Shown one piece after another: positions 1 to 5,419 of a stretch of DNA of 5,798 nt (positions are counted from its first letter, which is position 1; each line of letters opens with the position of its first letter). The position numbers and the translations under genes are program-made. The stretch comes from Bacteroidales bacterium (lineage in GTDB: Bacteria; Bacteroidota; Bacteroidia; Bacteroidales; UBA932): positions 1 through 5,798 of the forward strand of contig JAEDMF010000110.1 in NCBI GenBank assembly GCA_016303175.1. Reading direction: 5' to 3'. The notes beneath the pieces are model-generated. The model saw only the letters and a list, made by a program, of their open reading frames with translations. It did not search any database and was not told the DNA's origin.

Positions 1-275
1 GACTGTCTCCAGCTTATGACGTGATGTTCACGGCAAACATCTGGGAAGACCGTTCAGCCTACATCCATTCCCTCGGTATCATGGGGAAAAAGTCCGCCGT
101 GACAATAGCAGACTTTATGGACTTCTCGGAAGACTTTGTCGAAAACCCGAAGGCGATGATAGATAGGGTTATAAATGCTGTCGCAAAGTTCGGACAGTGG
201 TGTGACCACTACAATGTCGATGCAGGCACAAAGAAGCTCATCCAGAATGCCCTTGACTTCATCAGGCCTCGATAG
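1..275 (+). CDS. HipA-like serine/threonine kinase, C-terminal part (5' end outside window)
   Basis: Open from the window edge (frame starts at base 3) to TAG at 273-275, giving the last 90 residues. The fragment begins LSPAYDVMFTANIW, which fits the HipA_C motif (typically L-x-P-x-Y-D) whose Asp binds the metal in HipA kinases. It continues with a GKKSAVT segment (the usual 'M-x-I-x-GK' position) and a helical tail ending in ALDFIRPR, the layout seen at the end of Bacteroidota HipA-like proteins. In the known family, HipA phosphorylates targets such as glutamyl-tRNA synthetase and is held in check by the DNA-binding HipB. The catalytic loop, the N-terminal domain and any HipB partner lie outside the window, so toxin activity cannot be judged. 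The gene converges on the tRNA-Gln gene. Family assignment is fairly firm. The specific role is inference. Confidence 0.75.
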   Translation, partial: LSPAYDVMFTANIWEDRSAYIHSLGIMGKKSAVTIADFMDFSEDFVENPKAMIDRVINAVAKFGQWCDHYNVDAGTKKLIQNALDFIRPR

Positions 276-282
276 TAATGAA

Positions 283-357
283 TACTAAGTCTATGTTTTT
301 GTAAGCCCCTGCCGCCTCCTCGAGGTCCTTATGAGCTCTGATGGCATGGACTATCTC
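283..357 (-). pseudogene. Possible relic of an RtcB-type RNA ligase gene (C-terminal fragment)
   Basis: An open - strand stretch of 61 codons (262-447, only a TTG start) contains the peptide VHAIRAHKDLEEAAGAYKNI followed by DLV. This reads like real protein rather than chance, and AYKNID-V resembles the segment just before the last 20 or so residues of RtcB RNA 3'-phosphate ligases. After DLV the likeness stops and the frame ends six residues later inside the facing hipA-like gene. Upstream it dissolves into palindromic DNA and then the tRNA, so no full gene is possible here. The RtcB match is from memory of the family and is weak. It could also be a fragment of another gene or a coincidence. 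Confidence 0.3.
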
Positions 358-393
358 AACGGGGATTTGGCGCGCTTGGCGCACCACATCCCC

Positions 394-417
394 AAGCGCC
401 TCGCCGGCGAGGCGCTT
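394..417. repeat. Perfect 24-base GC-rich palindrome
   Basis: Two 12-base arms, AAGCGCCTCGCC and its exact complement, meet with no spacer. The right edge touches the foot of the long hairpin beside the tRNA. A second, competing pairing exists: GCGCTTGG at 372-379 can pair with CCAAGCGC at 392-399. The palindrome could be part of an extended termination structure, a protein-binding site or the end of a small mobile repeat. There is no T-run beside it, so it is not a typical intrinsic terminator by itself. Confidence 0.8.
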
Positions 418-483
418 CAAAGCACATACCAAGAAACCCGGACGCAAGTAAACTTGGGTCCGGGTTTCTTGGTATTTGCTTTG
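418..483. terminator. Very long hairpin, probable two-way terminator between hipA-like gene and tRNA-Gln
   Basis: Bases 418-443 pair with 458-483: 26 pairs with a single mismatch (425/476), 18 of them consecutive and perfect. The loop can form a further five-pair stem (CAAGT 445-449 with ACTTG 452-456). The GC core CCCGGAC/GTCCGGG is flanked by AAGAAA and TTTCTT, so transcripts from either strand carry a U-rich stretch after the core. It lies between two converging genes, which suits a shared terminator. The foot of the stem includes bases 482-483 of the tRNA's encoded CCA end. It is much longer than most terminators, so a second role is possible. Confidence 0.65.
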
Positions 484-555
484 GTTGAGATAGGGGGATT
501 CGAACCTCCACAGACAGAACCAAAATCTGTAGTGCTACCATTACACCATATCTCA
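482..555 (-). tRNA. tRNA-Gln (anticodon TTG)
   Basis: The - strand folds as a full cloverleaf. The seven-pair acceptor stem is TGAGATA (555-549) with TATCTCA (492-486), with discriminator A485 and an encoded CCA (484-482). The anticodon stem ACAGA/TCTGT encloses loop TTTTGGT, giving anticodon TTG (523-521), which reads CAA and, with wobble, CAG. The T loop is TTCGAAT. The weak first acceptor pair U-A is typical of glutamine tRNAs. One oddity is that the T stem GGAGG/CCCCC has a central A-C mismatch (507/495). It lies 30 bases after the CYTH gene on the same strand and has its own probable promoter element. Confidence 0.97.
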
Positions 556-565
556 ATTCCGACGG

Positions 566-573
566 CAAAGATA
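566..573 (-). promoter_or_regulatory. Probable -7 promoter element for tRNA-Gln
   Basis: Read on the - strand this is TATCTTTG, an exact match to the Bacteroidota -7 consensus TAnnTTTG, ending 10 bases before the tRNA 5' end. Transcription would begin a few bases before the mature tRNA. No clear -33 TTTG is seen at 19-21 bases further upstream, so the tRNA may also be fed by read-through from the CYTH gene. Confidence 0.5.
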
Positions 574-585
574 GTCAAATTTTTC

Positions 586-1047
586 TTATTCCCATCTTTT
601 ATATGGATTTACCAACAATTGCGAGTTGTAATAACGCCTGTCGTATGAGACTTCTTCTCCCAACCAGGATGGTTTCTCAAATGTTTCTGCCTCATCGTTC
701 AGTTCGATTTCGGCTACAATCAAGCCCTCATTATCACCGTGAAACTCGTCTACTTCAAATTTGTGACCGCAATATTCCACTATATGACGGGTTTTGTCTA
801 TCACTGCCGGGCACAAACTCAGCAATGCGGCGGCCTCGGCCTTGGGGATTTCCTTTTCCCATTCAAAACGGCTGACACCATTTGTTGGGCCCTTCACGGT
901 CATATATCCCTTGTCGTCGCGGATGCGCACCCGCACTGTCCTGTTCTTGTTATCGCTGAGATATCCCTGCACTATATGCACGGACTCTTTGACTTGATTT
1001 CGAAAATCTCCTTTCACAAGGAATTTTCTTTCTATTTCCACCGCCAT
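586..1047 (-). CDS. CYTH-domain / triphosphate tunnel metalloenzyme
   Basis: This 153-residue protein is one complete CYTH domain and nothing else. It has the N-terminal ExExK signature (E4, E6, K8 in MAVEIERKFLV). Alternating charged strands follow: R39/R41/R43 (VRVRIR), K52 (MTVKG), E62/E64 (FEWEKE), R87 (KTRH), and the late acidic strand E113/E115 (AEIELND). In this family these residues line an eight-stranded tunnel that binds Mg2+ or Mn2+ and a triphosphate. Small bacterial members such as that of Nitrosomonas europaea hydrolyse inorganic tripolyphosphate, while others act on different phosphate substrates. The substrate here is unknown. The ATG at 1047 is chosen because E4 then sits where the family expects it. 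The frame stays open to 1104, but that start would overlap the rpmH terminator. It is transcribed alone or with tRNA-Gln. Confidence 0.9.
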   Translation of the reverse strand: MAVEIERKFLVKGDFRNQVKESVHIVQGYLSDNKNRTVRVRIRDDKGYMTVKGPTNGVSRFEWEKEIPKAEAAALLSLCPAVIDKTRHIVEYCGHKFEVDEFHGDNEGLIVAEIELNDEAETFEKPSWLGEEVSYDRRYYNSQLLVNPYKRWE

Positions 1048-1080
1048 ACAATAATGTGATCTTTTCCCGAAATTTCCAAC

Positions 1081-1108
1081 AAAAAAGGTCAACCAATCGG
1101 TCAACCTT
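1081..1108 (-). terminator. Stem-loop terminator downstream of rpmH
   Basis: On the - strand the arms AAGGTTGACC (1108-1099) and GGTTGACCTT (1094-1085) form ten pairs, two of them G-U, around the tetraloop GATT. The stem runs directly into six T residues (1086-1081). It begins 26 bases after the rpmH stop and ends before the CYTH start, so it separates the rpmH transcript from the CYTH gene. On the + strand no T-run follows, so it works in one direction only. Confidence 0.75.
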
Positions 1109-1134
1109 CTAACTTAGCAATTTTCTATGAATTA

Positions 1135-1287
1135 CTAAAACCTGTCCTCAGATGAAACGGTCAGTTTCTTGCGGCCATGTTTGCGACGTGCTGCCAACAC
1201 CCTGCGACCATTGGGAGTGGACATTCTCTCACGGAAGCCATGTTTATTGCGGCGCTTGCGCTGTGAAGGTTGAAATGTTCTTTTCAT
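1135..1287 (-). CDS. rpmH: Large ribosomal subunit protein bL34
   Basis: A 50-residue, strongly basic protein: MKRTFQPSQRKRRNKHGF at the start, then GRRVLAARRKHGRKKLTVS. This is the unmistakable L34 pattern, with the family's MKRTFQPS start and the RRVLAARR-KGRK-like core. L34 is one of the last small proteins bound to 23S rRNA in the 50S subunit. Length and ending (EDRF) fit Bacteroidota versions, which run slightly past the E. coli protein. The ATG at 1287 is set by the conserved N-terminus. There is no Shine-Dalgarno sequence, as is common in the phylum. It has a good promoter just upstream, inside the end of rsmG, and a terminator just downstream, so it can be expressed as a single-gene unit as well as by read-through from rsmG. 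Confidence 0.97.
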   Translation of the reverse strand: MKRTFQPSQRKRRNKHGFRERMSTPNGRRVLAARRKHGRKKLTVSSEDRF

Positions 1288-1321
1288 ATCTATTATCTTT
1301 TTTCTGACTGATTAAGGACTG

Positions 1322-1353
1322 CAAAGGTAAATTATTTTTGCCAAATACCCAAA
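1322..1353 (-). promoter_or_regulatory. Bacteroidota-type promoter for rpmH
   Basis: On the - strand, TTTG (1353-1350), a 20-base spacer and TACCTTTG (1329-1322) match the Bacteroidota housekeeping consensus TTTG-N19-21-TAnnTTTG. Transcription should start around 1313-1317, leaving a leader of roughly 25-30 bases before the rpmH ATG. The -33 element lies inside the last codons of rsmG, so the promoter overlaps coding sequence. This is the best promoter in the window. Confidence 0.75.
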
Positions 1354-2120
1354 TTTACAACTAATTTTTCTTTATAATATTCGTCCTTCAACACATTTTC
1401 AATGTTCCAAGTCCTTACGGAGGGCATAGCCGGACCATATTTACGACGGCAAGCGTCAAGTTCTCCGGTCATATCCCCACCCTTCAGGTAAAGAATGCCA
1501 CGCCTGTAACGGCCCTCAACCCAAGGTAGAAAATTGTCCAGCGAAGTAACAGCTCTTGAAACGACATAATCCCATTGGCCGGGCAACTGCTCAGCGCGAG
1601 AGTGCACACAATGTACATTATTGAGGCCCAATGATTTGGCCACCTCTGACGCTACAGTAACCTTCTTCCCTATGGAGTCACATAGCGTAAACTCAACATT
1701 CGGGAAAACGCTTGCCAGAGGAATACCCGGGAAGCCTCCTCCGCAGCCCAAATCGAGTACGGATATTCCGCCCCTTTTCCATAATTCAAGTTCGTCAGGG
1801 CACTCGGCCGCAAGGTAAAAAGCTATGCAGAGGGAGTGAAGTATGTGATGTTCAAAAACGTTGTCTATGTCTTTCCTCGAGATGACGTTGATTTTCTCAT
1901 TCCACTGTCGGTAAAGACTGATCATTCGGGAAAAGTCCGGCACGGCACAAACGGCATCAGCCGAATCAGAAGAACAAGCATTGCCGGCGATGCGAACGGC
2001 ATCAGCCGAGGCGGCGGGGTCAGCAGAACAAGCGCTGCCGGCGGCGCAAAAGGCATCAGCCGAGGCGGCGCCGGAAAGCCAGGGAAGTAAGGATAAGAAT
2101 TCTGGGTTATCAAATTTCAT
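1332..2120 (-). CDS. rsmG: 16S rRNA (guanine-N7) methyltransferase RsmG with an N-terminal repeat insertion
   Basis: RsmG (GidB) transfers a methyl group from S-adenosylmethionine to N7 of G527 (E. coli numbering) in 16S rRNA. The 262-residue protein shows the family core: YRQWNEKINVISRKD (70-84), HHILHS (91-96), the SAM-binding loop VLDLGCGGGFPGIP (121-134), then CDSIGKK, SRAEQ, VVSRAV and LKGGD. Usual length is about 205-215 residues. The excess is an Ala/Ser/Cys/Asp-rich insert at about residues 17-61, between the first helix (FLSLLPWLS) and the core. It is encoded by a tandem repeat and is far from the SAM pocket. The ATG at 2120 overlaps the end of the sigma gene by 11 bases. A GTG two codons earlier (2126) is the alternative. 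The neighbouring genes polA and sigma are probably co-transcribed with it. Confidence 0.93.
   Translation of the reverse strand: MKFDNPEFLSLLPWLSGAASADAFCAAGSACSADPAASADAVRIAGNACSSDSADAVCAVPDFSRMISLYRQWNEKINVISRKDIDNVFEHHILHSLCIAFYLAAECPDELELWKRGGISVLDLGCGGGFPGIPLASVFPNVEFTLCDSIGKKVTVASEVAKSLGLNNVHCVHSRAEQLPGQWDYVVSRAVTSLDNFLPWVEGRYRRGILYLKGGDMTGELDACRRKYGPAMPSVRTWNIENVLKDEYYKEKLVVNLGIWQK
1953..2070. repeat. In-frame tandem repeat (54-base unit) inside rsmG
   Basis: Units start at 1953, 1998 and 2052, each opening with GGCATCAGCCGA. The middle unit is 54 bases. The first is the same with a 9-base deletion, 37 of the remaining 45 bases being identical. The third is partial, matching the middle one for its first 19 bases. 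All lengths are multiples of three, so rsmG stays in frame. The encoded unit is about 18 residues of the form ASADAxxxAGxACSxD. This has the look of a minisatellite, able to change copy number by slippage or recombination. Confidence 0.85.
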
Positions 2121-2679
2121 TGTCACTTTCCTCCATCATCCTCAATATGTATTCCTTCGCTCTCTTGACCCTGGTCTTAACGGTGCCGAGCGGGAGATCC
2201 AATGCCTCTGCAACTTCCTGGTATCCATAACTTTCCAGCAAAACCATCTGAGCGGCCTTACGATACAGGTCAGACAGGCCATTGATAGCATCCACCAACT
2301 TGCCGTACTCCTGACTGCGTATGACATTTTCCTCGGGGTCGGGGCTCGTAGCCACTATATCGTTGAAATTGGACTTTCCGTCGTCAATGGAATCAAGTTG
2401 CATCTTGCTCCCCTCCCTGCCAAGTTTATCTAGATGGTCAATGGCCGTATTGCGCGCAATTTTATAAAGCCAAGTACTGAAACGATATTCCGGATTATAC
2501 GTTTTTATCTGAGCAAATGCCTTCTGGAAGCTCTCGATGACTATATCCTCCGTTTCCTCTTTCTGGGGCACTATCCCATTGACATGCACAAAGACCCCAT
2601 GCTTGTAGCGGTCGTACAGCAATAGGAATGCCGCCTGTTTTCCCTTGGCAGCCTCTGCCACAAGGTCAACATCATCCAT
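2110..2679 (-). CDS. ECF-type RNA polymerase sigma factor (sigma-70 family)
   Basis: A 189-residue sigma factor with only the two ECF domains. Sigma2 spans about residues 6-90, with the core-binding and -10-melting segment YRFSTWLYKIARNTAIDHL (65-83). Sigma4 spans about 130-180, with the helix-turn-helix GYQEVAEALDLPLGTVKTRV (152-171), which contacts the -35/-33 region. A variable linker joins them. It directs core RNA polymerase to a set of promoters that cannot be read from this window. The ATG at 2679 gives the usual short lead (MDDVDLVAEA) and follows the polA stop after one base. ATGs at 2709 and 2751 are in frame and would overlap polA. The 3' end overlaps rsmG by 11 bases. No anti-sigma gene or membrane protein is adjacent, so the controlling signal is unknown. 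Expression probably follows polA. Confidence 0.93.
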   Translation of the reverse strand: MDDVDLVAEAAKGKQAAFLLLYDRYKHGVFVHVNGIVPQKEETEDIVIESFQKAFAQIKTYNPEYRFSTWLYKIARNTAIDHLDKLGREGSKMQLDSIDDGKSNFNDIVATSPDPEENVIRSQEYGKLVDAINGLSDLYRKAAQMVLLESYGYQEVAEALDLPLGTVKTRVKRAKEYILRMMEESDNEI

Positions 2680-2680
2680 A

Positions 2681-5341
2681 TCAGTGAGCTTCGAGCCAGT
2701 TTTCGCCATAATTGCATTCAACCGTAAGAGGGACAGAGAGTTGCAGTACATTCTCCATCTCCTGTTTAATAATGTCCATAAGGCTTTCCAATTCCGAACG
2801 AGGGGCCTCGAAAAGCAATTCGTCGTGAATCTGGAGCACCATCTTGCTCTTCAGCCCGCGTTGTCTAATCTTCTGGTCCACCCTGATCATAGCCATTTTG
2901 ATAATGTCGGCCGCAGTTCCCTGAATAGGCGCATTGACGGCATTCCTTTCGGCCAGCGAGCGCACATTCTGGTTGCGTGAATTAATCTCGGGAAGATAAC
3001 GCCTGCGTCCGCACAAAGTCTGAACGTATCCTCTCCTGCGCGCATCCTCCACCGTCCTATCTATCCACTGGGATATCTTGGGGAAATTTGTGAAATAATC
3101 CTCAATAATCTTCTTTGCAGCCACACGCGGCACCTTCAACCTCTGTGCCAAACCGAAGGCCGATATGCCGTACATTATACCAAAATTGGCAGTTTTGGCC
3201 GTCCGTCTCATCTCGGGAGTGACCTCATCCAAAGGCACGGCAAATATTTTCGAGGCAGTAATTGCGTGGACATCCTTGCCCAGACAAAAGGCCTTGAGCA
3301 TATTTTCATCACCGCAGAAATGGGCCATCAGACGCAATTCTATCTGCGAATAATCGGCCGACACTATCACATTGTCCTCCGATGAAGCCACGAAAGCCTT
3401 GCGGATATGCCTGCCACGCTCGGTGCGTATGGGAATATTCTGGAGATTGGGGCGAGAGGAACTGAGCCGTCCCGTAGATGTAAGCGCTTGATTGAAAGTA
3501 GTATGGACCCGTCCATCCACGGGCGAAACAAATGCCCCAAAGGGCTCAATGTAGGTACTCAACAATTTTTTAACGGCCCTGAAATCCAGAATATCATATA
3601 TAATAGGAAAGTTCTCCGCATAATTGAGCAGAGTATCCTCGTCCGTAGGCTGAGCGCTGCCGGGTTTCTTGCGGGGGTCTATGCGCAACCCATCATATAG
3701 CCAAGCTCCAATCTGACGCGGGGATGCGATATTCAACTGCGGGTTGCCTGCCGCCTCCCTGATTTTTGTCGCCAAACCTGTCATCTCCCCCTCAAGACTT
3801 ACCGCATACTCACGCAGGCAAGCCATATCCACCTTCACTCCATTGAGTTCCATTCTGGCAAGCACCCTGATGAGAGGCTCCTCAATACGGGAATAAAGCT
3901 CCTCCTGATTTTTTTCCTTCAACTCTGCCAACAACTTTTCCCCAAGAAGAACGCAGGCAACCGCTTCCCTTACGCATACTTCATCCTTGTCATCAGGCAA
4001 ATCCTCAGGCACAGAACCGAAGAGATCCATCTCGAGCGCGGGGGCAGCCCCGGGCGTCGAACTCGTCTCCAGATCGGCACCAAGATAAAAGCGGGTAAGC
4101 ACGTCCAGCTTGTGGGAAGCCTCCGGATTGAGCAAATAGTGCATAAGTTCAATGTCGCACAAACGCCCGTTCAAACACAAGCCCCTATGACGAAGAAGGG
4201 AACAATATAACTTTAGGTCGTTGCCATATTTGACAACATTGTCAGACACAAGGATTTCCCGGAAATCATCAAGACCACCCTTCGCTACATAGCACTTACC
4301 CTGACCGTCAGCCACAGCTGCATAAAGCCCGGAAATCTCAGCAAAGACGCCATCGCCTTCAACGTTGATTTTAACGGAACAATGACCGTTTTCGCGGGCA
4401 AGAGCACATAACTCAGCACTCGAACAAATTGTCCACTCAAGCGTCGCACCAGCTTCCCGTGAACCTTCCTGATAGTTGATATTCAGATACTTACGCAATG
4501 AATTAAACTCATACTCATCAAAGAGTTCCGCTGCACGAGAGTCGTGCTCCTGCGCAAGGGCAAGCGCCTGTTCGTCAATGTCCAGATTGATGTCGGTCTT
4601 AATGGTGACAAGGGTACGGCTGAGCTCAATGTGGTCCTTCGCCTCCATCAACTGGGCAGCCTGCCTTGGAGGAAGTTCATCAATATGGGCATAAATGCCC
4701 TCCACATTGCCGTAACGGCATATGAGCTTTGAAGCACTGACCTCCCCTATGCCCTTGACTCCCGGCACATTGTCGGCAGTATCCCCGCATAAGGTCAGCA
4801 TATCTATTACCTGCGAAGGAGTCTGTATTCCGAATTTCTCGCAAAGCTCCTTCTCTCCCAGAATTTCATCCGCCCCGTTCTTGCCGGGTTTGACCTGGAA
4901 AACCGACGGACCGACCAACTGTCCGAAATCCTTGTCAGGAGTCACCATATACGAAACAAAACCCCTGCCTGCGCATTGCACTGCCATCGACCCAAGTACA
5001 TCGTCTCCTTCGAAACCGGGCTTCATCAGCACTGGAATCTTCATCGCCCCGCACAGTTCAATCAACGGGTCCAGCGACTCTATGACAAGTTCCGGAGTAG
5101 CCTGGCGGTTTGCCTTGTATTCGGGATACAGTTGATGGCGGAAAGTCTTGCCCGGAGGATCGAAAGCAACGGCAAGATGGGTGGGTTGACAACGGTTCAC
5201 CAGTTCGAGTATATATTTCATAAACCCGAAGAGAATGGAAACATCCCTCCCCTTTGAATTTATCATAGGCCTCCGCAGAAATGCATAATACATCCGGAAA
5301 ATGAGGGAATGTCCGTCTATGAGGAACAGTTTCTTGTCCAT
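2681..5341 (-). CDS. polA: DNA polymerase I
   Basis: An 886-residue, three-domain family A polymerase for Okazaki fragment processing and repair synthesis. Residues 1-290 are the 5' nuclease: D9, D61, EGDD at 111-114, TPDKD at 134-138, CGDTAD at 185-190, then the DNA-binding loop GVKGIG. About 300-475 is the 3'-5' exonuclease fold, but its catalytic acids appear missing (K324/N326 where DxE is expected, Y379 for the second-motif Asp). About 485-886 is the polymerase: motif A DYSQIELR with D663, O-helix RRTAKTANFGIMYG with K716, F720 and Y724, and motif C IHDE with D840 and E841. F720 rather than Tyr is the E. coli-like state. Polymerase and 5' nuclease should be active and proofreading probably is not. 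The ATG at 5341 matches the family start (MDKKLFLIDGHS). A TTG three codons earlier falls inside the promoter. First gene of the polA-sigma-rsmG run. Confidence 0.97.
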   Translation of the reverse strand: MDKKLFLIDGHSLIFRMYYAFLRRPMINSKGRDVSILFGFMKYILELVNRCQPTHLAVAFDPPGKTFRHQLYPEYKANRQATPELVIESLDPLIELCGAMKIPVLMKPGFEGDDVLGSMAVQCAGRGFVSYMVTPDKDFGQLVGPSVFQVKPGKNGADEILGEKELCEKFGIQTPSQVIDMLTLCGDTADNVPGVKGIGEVSASKLICRYGNVEGIYAHIDELPPRQAAQLMEAKDHIELSRTLVTIKTDINLDIDEQALALAQEHDSRAAELFDEYEFNSLRKYLNINYQEGSREAGATLEWTICSSAELCALARENGHCSVKINVEGDGVFAEISGLYAAVADGQGKCYVAKGGLDDFREILVSDNVVKYGNDLKLYCSLLRHRGLCLNGRLCDIELMHYLLNPEASHKLDVLTRFYLGADLETSSTPGAAPALEMDLFGSVPEDLPDDKDEVCVREAVACVLLGEKLLAELKEKNQEELYSRIEEPLIRVLARMELNGVKVDMACLREYAVSLEGEMTGLATKIREAAGNPQLNIASPRQIGAWLYDGLRIDPRKKPGSAQPTDEDTLLNYAENFPIIYDILDFRAVKKLLSTYIEPFGAFVSPVDGRVHTTFNQALTSTGRLSSSRPNLQNIPIRTERGRHIRKAFVASSEDNVIVSADYSQIELRLMAHFCGDENMLKAFCLGKDVHAITASKIFAVPLDEVTPEMRRTAKTANFGIMYGISAFGLAQRLKVPRVAAKKIIEDYFTNFPKISQWIDRTVEDARRRGYVQTLCGRRRYLPEINSRNQNVRSLAERNAVNAPIQGTAADIIKMAMIRVDQKIRQRGLKSKMVLQIHDELLFEAPRSELESLMDIIKQEMENVLQLSVPLTVECNYGENWLEAH

Positions 5342-5347
5342 ATCGGG

Positions 5348-5355
5348 CAAAGGTA
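5348..5355 (-). promoter_or_regulatory. -7 promoter element for polA
   Basis: Reads TACCTTTG on the - strand, the same octamer as at rpmH and an exact TAnnTTTG match. Only six bases separate it from the polA ATG at 5341, so the transcript would have almost no leader. No TTTG is found at the usual -33 spacing. That region instead holds the tpiA -7 element on the other strand. Confidence 0.55.
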
Positions 5356-5368
5356 ACTAAAAAAACAT

Positions 5369-5376
5369 TATATTTG
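5369..5376 (+). promoter_or_regulatory. -7 promoter element for tpiA
   Basis: Reads TATATTTG on the + strand, matching TAnnTTTG, 43 bases before the tpiA ATG. Transcription would begin near 5380-5384, giving a leader of about 35-40 bases that is A/T-rich and lacks a Shine-Dalgarno sequence. A -33 TTTG at the expected distance is not seen. That stretch is the polA -7 element and start codon. Confidence 0.5.
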
Positions 5377-5419
5377 CGTGATATTCCTTAGAATACTAAT
5401 TTAAACTATAATTATTCAT

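Noticed and set aside
331..648. 105-codon open frame on the + strand
   Set aside because: It runs straight through the tRNA-Gln gene and its terminator into the CYTH gene. The stretch IGGFEPPQTEPKSVVLPLHH is the well-known false translation of an antisense tRNA.
1087..1106. Direct repeat GGTCAACC (1087-1094 and 1099-1106)
   Set aside because: With G-U pairing the two copies are the arms of the rpmH terminator hairpin on the - strand, which also explains the adjoining T-run.
1953..2070. Regularly spaced repeats considered as a CRISPR array
   Set aside because: The whole 45-54-base unit is repeated, including the would-be spacers, and it is in frame within rsmG. It is a coding minisatellite.
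1836..2113. Open frames on both strands across the rsmG repeat (Gly/Ser/Arg-rich on +, Pro/Leu-rich on -)
   Set aside because: They exist because the repeat unit is a multiple of three, so every frame without a stop in one unit stays open. RsmG on the - strand explains the region.
4722..5257. Long + strand open frames (137 and 93 codons) opposite polA
   Set aside because: They are antisense to the conserved 5' nuclease domain of polA, have no family-like features, and follow from its codon bias.
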